64,000 nucleotides of DNA from Tubulanus polymorphus (lineage: Eukaryota > Nemertea > Palaeonemertea > Tubulaniformes > Tubulanidae): assembly GCF_964204645.1 (NCBI RefSeq), contig NC_134032.1, positions 4,614,916 through 4,678,915 on the forward strand, written 5' to 3'. Shown one piece after another: positions 16,964-26,404 of the stretch; within the stretch, counting starts at the first letter, position 1; each line of letters starts with the position of its first letter. The notes under the pieces were generated by a model, which saw only the letters and a program-made list of their open reading frames with translations, searched no databases and had not been told where the DNA came from. The position numbers and the translations under genes are program-made.

Positions 16964-18154
16964 ATGGCAGAATCAGGCGATAGAGTCGAGACCACGGCGG
17001 CATGCCTGGCATACTGCACCGACCAGGAATGCTCGATGTGCATATTGGTGCCTGATCAGTGCCCCACGCGCTCGCAATTAGATGTGGGCGATTACTGCAT
17101 TTCGGCTGTAAATCCAGCGCTGACCTGCTCAGGCCTTAAAGTCATACACTCTGAGAGCACGCACATGATTTGTATTGAAAAAAATGGCCACTCTTTCTTT
17201 TTTAAATATTTTAAGCCCTTGGCGCTTTCGCAAACATGCCAGGGCCTGCCAGCCCGCTCCATTACGACAAAGCTAGAGTGGGCCATCAGCACTTATAAAG
17301 ATCTTATTGCAGAGATCTGTGAGAGCACGAGCCTACTGCTCCCTGATGCTCTCTTGGAGCTGGAGGCAGCGAATATCGCCTATGTCTTGGTCTATTGCGC
17401 AGATTGCCTGATGGAAACGCCCAAGACTGGTCGCAGCCTCTCTATTGCCGCCAACCTAATGATAAATTCGCTCCACCCAGGCTGCGACGAAATTAAAGAG
17501 TTTTTGCTCAGGACTAGCCCCCCCAACATCGCCCTCGCAGCCCTTAGCGGATTTCTATATGAGAGCCCTGCGCTTCCAAAGCTTAGTAAAACAGGGTTTC
17601 TCTTGGACATGGCCACCACACTCGACTTGTATGGGAGAGCAGTGCAAGATCATATCCCGGCCATTGAAAAGCTGCTAGAGTATAAAGAGGCGGCTTACCC
17701 CAATGTGATGCAGCTCGAAAGTCAGCCCTCTCTAGGCGATTTGATGCAGATCTATCACCAGCCCCTCCAGCAGCAGCGGGTCCAGTATGACTCCTTTATC
17801 TTTTTGATAGACCAGCTGTGCTTTTTGCGCAGGCGCTTTAGGGGCTCGACTGGCTTTTCGATGCCGGCGGCGATGTTGGCAATCTCCCTGCAATCAAGTT
17901 ATGGAAAGGGCGAATACTTAGACGACATCGTCGAAAGCCCCCAGACGCTCAAGTCCTTCTGCCAAGATTTTATGTTTTATGAGGGCCCTGACATCCTGCA
18001 TCGACTGAAAATGAAGCAGACGGCGCTACAGATGACTCTGACCGGAGGCGCCTATGCAAAAAAAAGGAAAAAAGGAGGGCCCGCTGACGCACCTAAAAAG
18101 CCGGCGTCAACCGTGGGGCGCCCGGCCTTCCGCATGCTCAGTCAGAAGCTATGA
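16964..18154 (+). CDS. Unknown 396-aa viral protein with N-terminal Cys cluster
   Basis: Intact ORF. Residues 14-33 hold four Cys spaced like a metal site (CLAYCTDQECSMC, then C33). The middle (about 95-340) is helical and hydrophobic without membrane segments. The C-terminal 45 residues are basic (KKRKKGGPADAPKK). The Cys cluster plus basic tail would fit a nucleic-acid-binding late transcription or virion core protein, but I recognise no family. It converges on the packaging ATPase gene with a 14-base gap. Confidence 0.55.
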   Translation: MAESGDRVETTAACLAYCTDQECSMCILVPDQCPTRSQLDVGDYCISAVNPALTCSGLKVIHSESTHMICIEKNGHSFFFKYFKPLALSQTCQGLPARSITTKLEWAISTYKDLIAEICESTSLLLPDALLELEAANIAYVLVYCADCLMETPKTGRSLSIAANLMINSLHPGCDEIKEFLLRTSPPNIALAALSGFLYESPALPKLSKTGFLLDMATTLDLYGRAVQDHIPAIEKLLEYKEAAYPNVMQLESQPSLGDLMQIYHQPLQQQRVQYDSFIFLIDQLCFLRRRFRGSTGFSMPAAMLAISLQSSYGKGEYLDDIVESPQTLKSFCQDFMFYEGPDILHRLKMKQTALQMTLTGGAYAKKRKKGGPADAPKKPASTVGRPAFRMLSQKL

Positions 18155-18168
18155 AGGGCCCCCTGCGT

Positions 18169-19257
18169 TTACACTAAGATCTCAAGCTCTATTAGTCGCA
18201 TGATGATCATGAGCTTTAGTTCGAGGTTTATATTTTTTTTTTCGAGCAGATGCGCGTGATGGGGGCTTTTGCATTCATAGTACGAGCCCTCATACGAATA
18301 CTCTGCCGTCACATACAGAAAGGGACTCGGGATGTTCTCATGGTCCTTAGATTTCATGACGAAGCGCTTGGACCCTTCGATGAAGAGGGCGCGCAGGGTC
18401 TGCTGAATCTCCTCGTGATTGTATTTTTTTGGGTCTATCAGGTTGCGCGAAAAAAACCAGTCAGCGATGTCTTTGCTGCACATGACGGTGTGGGTTGCCG
18501 AGTGGCGCGTTCGCGGATGTAGATCAATGGCGCTATGGCAGAGCGTGATCATTGTGATGTTGAGGTGCCGATACCTGATGGAAATTCGGTTATATGTCTT
18601 GTCGTATGCGCAGCCCCCTAAGTCATCGAGTACCAAGATGATAGATGGCACCCTCCGGCACATGTAATTAATGTGATATATATCTTGCTTTTCAAAATAG
18701 TGATCTAAGTGCCCATGCGTGGCGCGCATCAGCATTCTGTGCACGAGAGAAAAGAAGTGCCATATATAATCATCCTCAGACATCCCCCGCTGCCACTTTT
18801 CATTAAAGACGCCGAGAACGACGACAGTGTCTTCGAATGCATTGACCCGATTTAAATATTCGGTGGCCAGGCATCGGCGCTCTGACGACCGAAACCATTT
18901 TAGGCGCGAGCTTTGCAGATTCTCAAGGGACTCTATATATATCTCGGTGCTGTCTTCGTAAGGCATCCACATGTAATCAGGAAAAAAAGCAGGGGTGAGT
19001 GTATTCGTTGGCGCTATTAAAAAAACCGGATGCCCATATGACTTTAAAGACAGAAGCATAGACCTGACTAGCGTGGTCTTGCCACTGCCAGAACATCCTA
19101 TCACTAAAATGCTTCTTCCTAAAATCCCTTCTGGGCATTGTTGAAATTTGGGGAGGGCCATGGACCCCATGACTATCATATCAGGGGCAGGAGCGAATCG
19201 CACATATGGCTTCTCTCCGGCGCCCCTCGGCGCAAAGAAATCATTTAAGGATCCCAT
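18169..19257 (-). CDS. A32-like genome-packaging ATPase (FtsK/HerA superfamily)
   Basis: 362 residues. Walker A GCSGSGKTT with K60, Walker B IILVLDDLGG with D211 and D212, and a following strand MITLCHSAIDLHP at the sensor position, the pattern of poxvirus A32-type packaging ATPases found across NCLDVs and Polinton-like viruses. It would power DNA entry into the capsid. The length suits the family with a C-terminal extension of about 100 residues. The start overlaps the end of the RPB2-like gene by 17 bases, so the two are probably co-transcribed leftward. Confidence 0.82.
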   Translation of the reverse strand: MGSLNDFFAPRGAGEKPYVRFAPAPDMIVMGSMALPKFQQCPEGILGRSILVIGCSGSGKTTLVRSMLLSLKSYGHPVFLIAPTNTLTPAFFPDYMWMPYEDSTEIYIESLENLQSSRLKWFRSSERRCLATEYLNRVNAFEDTVVVLGVFNEKWQRGMSEDDYIWHFFSLVHRMLMRATHGHLDHYFEKQDIYHINYMCRRVPSIILVLDDLGGCAYDKTYNRISIRYRHLNITMITLCHSAIDLHPRTRHSATHTVMCSKDIADWFFSRNLIDPKKYNHEEIQQTLRALFIEGSKRFVMKSKDHENIPSPFLYVTAEYSYEGSYYECKSPHHAHLLEKKNINLELKLMIIMRLIELEILV

Positions 19258-22200
19258 CAGATGAGGGTCCCTGCGTCTTTAGGCTCAGCGTGATATTGGC
19301 GCATTGCATCCTAGTGATGAGCTTATCTCCCATGGAAGTTATTGTGAGCGCTTCAAATTTAGAGCGCCCGCAGTTTGGGCAGTACACTCCGCGCTCTTTG
19401 TGATTGATGCATTTGCCGTTGCAGTACAAGCAGTTGTATATTTGGATCTGATCAGGGCAGGTCGCAGATGTGTATGTAGTGGCCCCGCAGGCACAGTCCA
19501 AATTGCGCTGCATTTCGCCCCGATTAAACGAGCCCTTCTTCGAGCGCCCCCCGCGGTGGGGCTGATTTGTAGCAGGATTGATCGCAGGATTAATCGTATG
19601 GTAAGACTCAGCAGAGCCCTGCTTGTCGCTGCGGCGCGTGGGAATGGGCGCCATTAGCACCGGCTGCAAGAAAGGCACCCCATAGCGGCTAATCATGTGG
19701 GTCATGCACCGATCAGTCAGGTGGTTGCTTTTTTGGAACTGCGGCGAAGGCGGAATGAAAGACTTTTTGTTGCCCAGCTGATATAGGTATATAAGATGCC
19801 TGTTTCTATCGTATAATATGAATTCAGGGCCACCAACTCATCGGAGATCGCGCGCTTGGGGGTCATAATGGGCTGCTGAATCACAGTGGGCGCCACGCCG
19901 TCAGGGGTCTTGGGCAAATCAATGGGGCTGACGAGCTTCGAGACAACCGATTTATTGCCCGTAATCTGCGACAGCTTCGAAGACATGTCCAAGGGCTGAT
20001 TATATATAAATTCAATGCAAATGATGCCCTTGTTGTTATTGTGCACTGACAAAGTCGCCGAGGTCACGATGCTCGAGATATTAAAGGCAAAGGTATGGAC
20101 AGTTTTGCCAGTGCGCTCAGTGGTGATCATGGTATAAAAGCAGATCGTCTCATTTTTAAGGCGCGTCCCCACGGCCGGCAGCCCATTCGCATCGAGCCAC
20201 AGCGGCGGCGACTGCAAATCTTTTCTTGCGCATAGCTTTTCATTATTATCCAATTTCTTGGTGTATTTACTCAAGCAAAGGTTTAGCCCAAAATCGCGAG
20301 ACACAGCATGCGAATTTAGAGTGATGCCATCTTCCTGCGAATACTCATGCACAGTCAGTGCCGTGAGCGGCATCAGATAATACGTGGAGTTTAAGAGCGA
20401 AGACACCGTCAGGCCGAAGGGCACATTGGCGGACAAGAGCCCTGCGCTGCGCTTTTGGCGAAGTTCGGCCACATTGACAATTTCCGAAGAGCCCTTCGAT
20501 TGCGACCAGGCAAATGTGCCTCGCTGGCAGGGCGCCGAGTCGATATTGGGATTGGAGGCCATAATAGAGTCAAGGGCCTGCTCAGGCATGCACATATAAT
20601 CATAGCCCTTTTCGATGTTATGCCTATTTAGCCAAAATTCTCGATAGTCGCCGCAAAGATGCAGGTGCGTGATCTCATTGGGCGACACAAAATCGATGAG
20701 CCCTGCGCTCAGAAAGTGCTCCATGGTTGTATTGCCGCGCGCGAGCTCATAGACATCTTCGGGCGTAATGGCCAGGCTCTGGCAAAAGTCTTGGGGGCGA
20801 TTTTTGTACGCCACTTCGGCCTCGTTGGACACCACGCGAATGAGGGGCACCATCGGCGTGCCCTCTGCGTAAAAGATGCTAGTGTTGTTCTGTTCGGAAT
20901 TGTAGTGCATCGACATCGCGCGCATGTCCTTGTTAGTGCGCCTGAGCCCAAACAGCAAGTCCATAATCCTGCGCGGATCGCAATAGCGCCCCAAGAGGGT
21001 CTGCTCAAAGAAGATATTGCAGCAGTTGATGTGATTGCAAAGGGGCAGGCTCTCTAGCAAAATGCGCAAGACCTCTGACTTGGGAATGGTCGGGATCGAT
21101 GAAATGGAGGTGGGCGTGGGGATGGCATTTTTGCCCGGCTCGCCCTCAGGGGTGGACAGGGGGCACTGAAATGGGAACGAGTCCTTAGAGTTATAGCGAA
21201 AATGCACGTTGGTGTTTTCGGAGCTGTATACCTGATATGTATTAATCGAGTTTACGCGCCCCTGCCGCCCCATTTGGCCAGGCGAGCCCACTAGGTGGCG
21301 CTTTGTGGCCTCTGATATGACCTGCCCCTTTGTGTTTCGGCGCTTCATTTCCACATCTGAAATGGCTTTTGTGATGGGCAGCTCTTTTAGATTTTTGATG
21401 AGTTTGGGCATGTTGACCACGTTGAAGTCTTCTTTTATAATGAGGCTTTCTATACAATATTTCAGGAACTTTTTGATATCGCGCGAAACTTCGGGATGCA
21501 GCGCCGAGGTCAAGTTCTTTTTGCTGTACTCATTGGACGTCCTCATGCAGCTGGCTTGGTAAGAGGCCCTAATTTGGGTGTTTACAATTTTTTTATGTTT
21601 GAGGGGATCGGGCTGCTTATAAGTCAAGTAATTTTGGATGGCCTCGCCGATGAGTTTGCCAGCGAGCTCGATGCCCTGCTCATTTGAGTGCGTTTTGTCC
21701 ACTTGCGGAAACAGGCGCGCATAAAAAACTCTATAAATCTTAAGCGACGTCATCTCTTGCTCGTAGTTGTTTTTCAGTTTGACGAGCGTGTCTGTTTCGT
21801 CGCAGAGCTTGTATAGATACTGCATAGCGCCGTGTAAGGTCTCAATTTGGCGCGTCTTATCGGACTCAAACAGCTGAAGCAGGAGCGTGCGCGCCTTGGG
21901 GACGATCTCGTGGCGCACATAAGATATGATCTTGGCTGTCATGAGCCGCTCAGAGAACAGGTCCTGCAGCTTAAACATCATCGAAAAGGGCATAGAAATG
22001 CTGTCAATGGGCGGCGAATGAATGCGCCAAATAAACTCCATGCCATCGCCATTGGGCTGAATCGAGTATGCATGGTTCATGGCGTGCGAGGTCGTCGATT
22101 CGCAGAGCATATTGCCAGTCATGTGGTAGGGCGCTGTCGAGTCTTTGGGCGCATGCTTAAAGTTATAAAATGGGTGATTTGTCGTCATGTCTTTGATCGT

Positions 22201-22758
22201 CAGCATGGTGTAAATATTGCCGCCCAAGATCAGTGGGGCCGTGTCTTGGCCGACGATTTCTTGCGGATATTCAAGCATGGCCTTGTAGATGAGCTCCCTG
22301 TACTGCTCGGTGGTGATATCATCGTTGGGATCGCAATCAATCAAATTGCAGGCGATCGAGCCGACGGGAACAGGGATCTTAAAAAAATCCATAGGCAGCG
22401 CCTGCGAGTACACAAGCTCCCCTGCCTTATAGAGATCGATTTTGAGATCGCACTCGACGGTGGCCAGGTAAGAGCCATTGCTGTTAATAATGCTGCTCGG
22501 GAGCACGGGCTTTCCATTTAGCTCAGGCTTGCGCAATCTATAGTTGACTAAGGTTCCTTCGCCTCGCCAGATCCCTGAGATGTACTGGGGCCGCATGCGG
22601 TTCGTCAGGACCTCTGAAATGCCCCGCCTGATAAACAAGTGGAAGGGCTCATACGTCATCGAGAATTTAATACCCCCCGTGTAGCGCAGCATTTCCAGAT
22701 ATAAATAATTTAAAAAAGACGATGGCATCTCACCATCAAATTTTGACAGGGCCATCAT
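19241..22758 (-). CDS. RNA polymerase second-largest subunit (RPB2-like), broken by one frame change
   Basis: The main ORF (19717-22758, 1013 residues) contains the family landmark CPLSTPEG at 532-539 (cellular enzymes: C-x2-E-TPEG). Near residues 925-945 it has the hybrid-binding segment, diverged but alignable (GNKSVVSK, then PIDLPKTPDG). The expected C-terminal clamp with its zinc site is present but in the -1 frame: from about 19,840 to 19,241 this frame encodes RGGRSKKGSFNRGEMQRNLD (the clamp R-x-GEME-RD region) and Cys pairs CLYC and CPNC. So one frame change near 19,840 separates hybrid-binding domain and clamp, giving a total of about 1,170 residues, the usual size. As it stands the ORF would lack the clamp. 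Transcription of late viral genes is the expected role of the family. Confidence 0.8.
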
Positions 22759-23113
22759 GAATAACTCTAAGGCAGTCTAATAAATTTATCGGTATATATG
22801 TGGGAATTCCCTTTGTATATCGAGACAGCTCGGCCTGGCCAATCTGTTTATTATCAAGGTACGACCAGAACGTCTGGTTATCAGGGGCATACGCACTAGG
22901 GCGATCAACTATATAGAGGCCAGGCTTCTCTGCATAGGCATTGTGAATGGCCTGCACCATCATGTAGGTGCCTGGAGACTTACAAAGCCCAGGCAAGCTG
23001 TACTCGGGCGGATATAAAAAATCAAGAACAAAAAATGCACAGGCAAAAAAGCATATAGTGAGCACTATAAGAATAACTAGAAAAGGGATAGCAGAGGTCA
23101 AAGGGACCTCCAT
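22736..23113 (-). CDS. Small membrane protein at the edge of the viral block
   Basis: 125 residues from the ATG at 23113 (the longer frame to 23164 would need GTG). Residues about 7-32 (AIPFLVILIVLTICFFACAFFVLDF) form one membrane segment near the N-terminus, followed by an ectodomain-like region rich in Tyr, Pro and Asn. Overlaps the RPB2-like start by 23 bases, so probably co-transcribed. No family recognised. This is the last gene with viral composition; DNA right of about 23,180 is AT-rich animal sequence. Confidence 0.55.
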   Translation of the reverse strand: MEVPLTSAIPFLVILIVLTICFFACAFFVLDFLYPPEYSLPGLCKSPGTYMMVQAIHNAYAEKPGLYIVDRPSAYAPDNQTFWSYLDNKQIGQAELSRYTKGIPTYIPINLLDCLRVIHDGPVKI

Positions 23114-23260
23114 GACGTCTGCACTATAATAGAGAAATTTCTCTCGGGTGCTAGCCCTCTTCACTTAACTCAGTAAGTGATAGGCAGTGCCATTGTTCGA
23201 ATGCGCCACGTTTTGAGAGGGCATGATGTGGTAGATAGTATTGGTAAGTTATTAGCTCCT
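23114..23260. other. Boundary between the viral block and animal genomic DNA
   Basis: Left of here genes are packed with overlaps and the DNA is GC-richer; right of here ORFs vanish and the DNA is AT-rich with repeats. CACTTAACTCAGTAAGTG at 23162-23179 is an inverted repeat (6-base arms, 6-base loop) right at the change. No target duplication can be checked because the left end of the viral block is outside the window. Confidence 0.6.
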
Positions 23261-24110
23261 TAAGTTAATCGCCCGTATGAGGTAAATTCAAATTTTCTAT
23301 ATTTCTCCATACCGTCCTTCTCAAAAAGTGTAGTTTACATCCGGGACTCATGGGCATTGGCTAAATCGCGGCAACGAAAATGACGGTCACGGATGGACTT
23401 TCGTCGAAACTTGCGGGCCGCGTCGCGCGGGTAGTTTAAATACGTGAATGATGGATAACAAAATGATTTTGTGTAATTTTCAGAATATTTACAAAGAATA
23501 TATTCACAAAATATTGTCAAAAAATGTTATTTTTAGTTCGTATTTCTCCATATAAATCGTTTGGAAGACTGGATTCGAATCCCACAAAAACACAGTCCCT
23601 TAGCAACGGGTCGAATTTATTAGAATAACAAGCGCGCCGGTTTCACAGCATCGCTAAGGGTCGAGTCCCGGAGAATAACTCGCGTGCGCGGTCCGCGTGT
23701 TACAAAATGACCGTCCCGCTCCACACAAGTACTGAAAAATCAACTCAAAATTTTGCCAATCCCTGGGAGTAAAATGCCCTGCGTTTTTTAACATATCATA
23801 TCTTTATGTGTTTTTTACTCCCGTTTCTCAAACGTTATTCACCTTTTCCGTTTCGAGTATAATTCGTATACGCTATAATCCGTATTTAGAATACCGTTGT
23901 TCCATTAATTCCGCACCTATGCAATCCGTTGTAATACTTAGGAACAAATCTTTAGTGTAAAACATATAAAACTATTGAAGCCATGAGATTAAATGTTGAA
24001 ATCTGACGTTTTTTAACTACAGAAAAATTTATTGGTTCAAGTCCAGTATAGCGTGGAATAGTTCCCCGCTCAAGGATACATTTTTAGAAAAGGAGTAATT
24101 CGGCTGCGTA
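23261..24110. other. Non-coding animal DNA
   Basis: No gene recognised in about 850 bases. A GGATTCGAATCCC box near 23,572 looks like a tRNA T-arm but no cloverleaf surrounds it; a decayed tRNA-derived SINE is possible. Confidence 0.4.
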
Positions 24111-24123
24111 CTTTTCAAGACAT

Positions 24124-24172
24124 ACCGACAAACCGACGAACCGACATACCGACAAACCGTTAAACCGACAAA
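24124..24172. repeat. (CCGACAAA/CCGACGAA) simple repeat, left arm
   Basis: Tandem CCGACAAA, CCGACGAA and CCGACATA units. The reverse complement forms the array at 24613-24727, so the two flank the satellite as inverted arms. Confidence 0.8.
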
Positions 24173-24188
24173 CTCGTATTCCCTCGAT

Positions 24189-24606
24189 CCAGCCACGGGT
24201 AATCCACGGAAAAACCCTGTCCGTCGATCCTAGCCACATTATATAAGGGTAATCCACGCAACCACACAGCCCCTCGATCCCAACCACTTTATAAAAGGGT
24301 AATCCACGCACCACACAGCCCCTCGATCCCAGCCACTTTATATAAGGGTAATCCACGCACCACCTAGCCCCTCGATCCCAGCCACATTTTATAAGGGTAA
24401 TCCACGCAACCACACAGCCCCTCGATGCCAGCCACTTTATATAAGGGTAATCCACGCGTCACACAGCCCCTCGATCCCAGCCACTTTATATAAGGGTAAT
24501 CCACGCAACCATGCAGCCCCTCGATCCTAGCCACTTTATATAAGGGTAATCCACGCATACACGCAGCCCCTCGCTTCCAGCCACTTTATATAAGGGTAAT
24601 CCACGC
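24189..24606. repeat. 49-50 bp satellite, about eight copies
   Basis: GGGTAATCCACGCA recurs at 24247, 24297, 24346, 24395, 24445, 24494, 24544 and 24594, alternating 49 and 50 bp. Each unit ends in CAGCCACTTTATATAA. Copies are not separated by unique spacers, so it is a satellite, not a CRISPR array. Confidence 0.9.
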
Positions 24607-24612
24607 ACGGAT

Positions 24613-24727
24613 TTGTCTTTATGTCGGTTCGTCGGTTTGTCGGTATGTCGGTTCGTCGGTATGTCGGTTCGTCGGTTTGTCGGTTCGTCGGTTTGTCGGT
24701 TCGTCGGTTTGTCGTTATGTCGGTATG
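24613..24727. repeat. (GTCGGTTT/GTCGGTTC) simple repeat, right arm
   Basis: Eight-base units GTCGGTTC, GTCGGTTT and GTCGGTAT, the inverse of the array at 24124-24172. The pair could fold back across the satellite. Confidence 0.85.
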
Positions 24728-24730
24728 TTC

Positions 24731-25630
24731 GCACGTCCCTATGGCGTAATGTCGTAAGATTCAATCAGTCCAATATTGGCGGATTAATTCCAAATACCAG
24801 TCCAATGTGATAAGTCTCTGCTGGAACTATTTAATGCTATAATGGACTTGAGCCAATTTATTTTTGTGTAATCGAAAAAACAATAGGCTCTCAATTTGTA
24901 ATCAACATTCCCAAACTCCAATGTTGTTTTTCGCAGAAAGTGCTCATATAAGGTTAATTTTCGTCCCTCATTTTGAGGGACGAGGCTTTGACTGTCTATT
25001 TTACCCCTTAAAACACCTCAAACTGACTGTTCTGCAATCAGATGGAAGTTAACTATTGTTTGTGCATAAATTTGTAATCCTAAGTAGCTTTTGACGATCG
25101 TAGTAGCTCAAAACATTTGACTAGAAGCCTAAAAAAAGCAACATAACAAATATGGCGGCTTTCGTGGTGCATGATGGGAGTGTAAATTACGAATTCGAAC
25201 TTAAACTTGGACTGACATTGATGCCAATGCAGATATCATTCTTGATTCAAATTATTAAGGTTAAAATTCACCAAAATTTATGCGTTTAATCAACAAAAAA
25301 TAACATTTAGAGTAATCTTAAAGAGACATATTGAATTTTCACATTTTATTAATTTAGTCCGTATTGGAAATTCCGATAGTGGCATTCAATTCAAATCAAA
25401 TCAATAAATTCTCCGGTTCACGATTTAAATCCTCAAAATCTTTATTATAAAACACGTTTTCAAAGTCAACAAGGTAACTTCATTTGAGTACAAAGGTTTG
25501 ATTTGACACTAAAATCAGTTGTTGCATTGCAATTAACAGGAGTTAACCTCTATATGATACTTTAGCGTCAGACGTTGTAGGGAACCGTAACAACGACTGG
25601 TATTGAGACTAGTTTTGCGGGGGCACCTGT
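24731..25630. other. Non-coding AT-rich animal DNA
   Basis: No gene, repeat array or RNA gene recognised in this stretch up to the target duplication of the large transposon. Confidence 0.4.
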
Positions 25631-25681
25631 GTTCAGTATGGTGGCTGATTCGGGCCATGTAAAATTTTTTTTTTCGTCCTC

Positions 25682-26318
25682 CACGAAAACGCGCAAAAAC
25701 AAATATGACCGCGCAAAAACAAATATTACCGCGCAAAAACCAACTTTTAACGCGCAAAAACGAAATAATCCGTTTTTGCGCGCTAAATCTTTGTTTTTGC
25801 GCGCGCGCAAAAACAAATATTACCGCGCAAAAACAAACTTTTAACGCGCAAAAACGAAATAATCCGTTTTTGCGCGCTAAATCTTTGTTTTTGCGCGCGC
25901 GCAAAAACGAATATTTGTTTTTGCGCCCGCGCAAAAACGAAAGTTTGTTTTTGCGCGCGCGCAAAAACAAATATTACCGCGGAAAAACAAACTTTTAACG
26001 CGCAAAAACGAAATAATCCGTTTTTGCGCGCTAAATCTTTGTTTTTGCGCGCGCGCAAAAACAAATATTACCGCGCAAAAACAAACTTTTAACGCGCAAA
26101 AACGAAATAATCCGTTTTTGCGCGCTAAATCTTTGTTTTTGCGCGCGCGCAAAAACGAATATTTGTTTTTGCGCCCGCGCAAAAACAAATATTACCGCGC
26201 AAAAACAAACTTTTAACGCGCAAAAACGAAATAATCCGTTTTTGCGCGCTAAATCTTTGTTTTTGCGCGCGCGCAAAAACGAATATTTGTTTTTGCGCGC
26301 GCGCAAAAACGAAAGTTT
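25682..26318. repeat. Left subterminal palindromic array
   Basis: Modules TTTTTGCGCGCGCGCAAAAA (a perfect palindrome) alternate with CGCGCAAAAACG-AAATAATC-CGTTTTTGCGCG (12-base arms). The AAATAATC core recurs about every 94 bp, with extra modules of about 30 bp giving gaps of 124 or 154. Open frames through it (repeating Cys-Ala-Arg-Ala-Lys) are artefacts of the repeat. Confidence 0.9.
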
Positions 26319-26404
26319 GAAAGTCTCACAGCGTAGCCTGATATAGTTTTGATGTATGCGCACTTGGACATCGTCAGAGGATAGTCGTAGACTTGTTGTG
26401 GACA

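Noticed and set aside
24189-24606. Regular 49-50 bp repeats as a CRISPR array
   Set aside because: Whole units repeat without unique spacers, and the context is animal DNA; this is a satellite.
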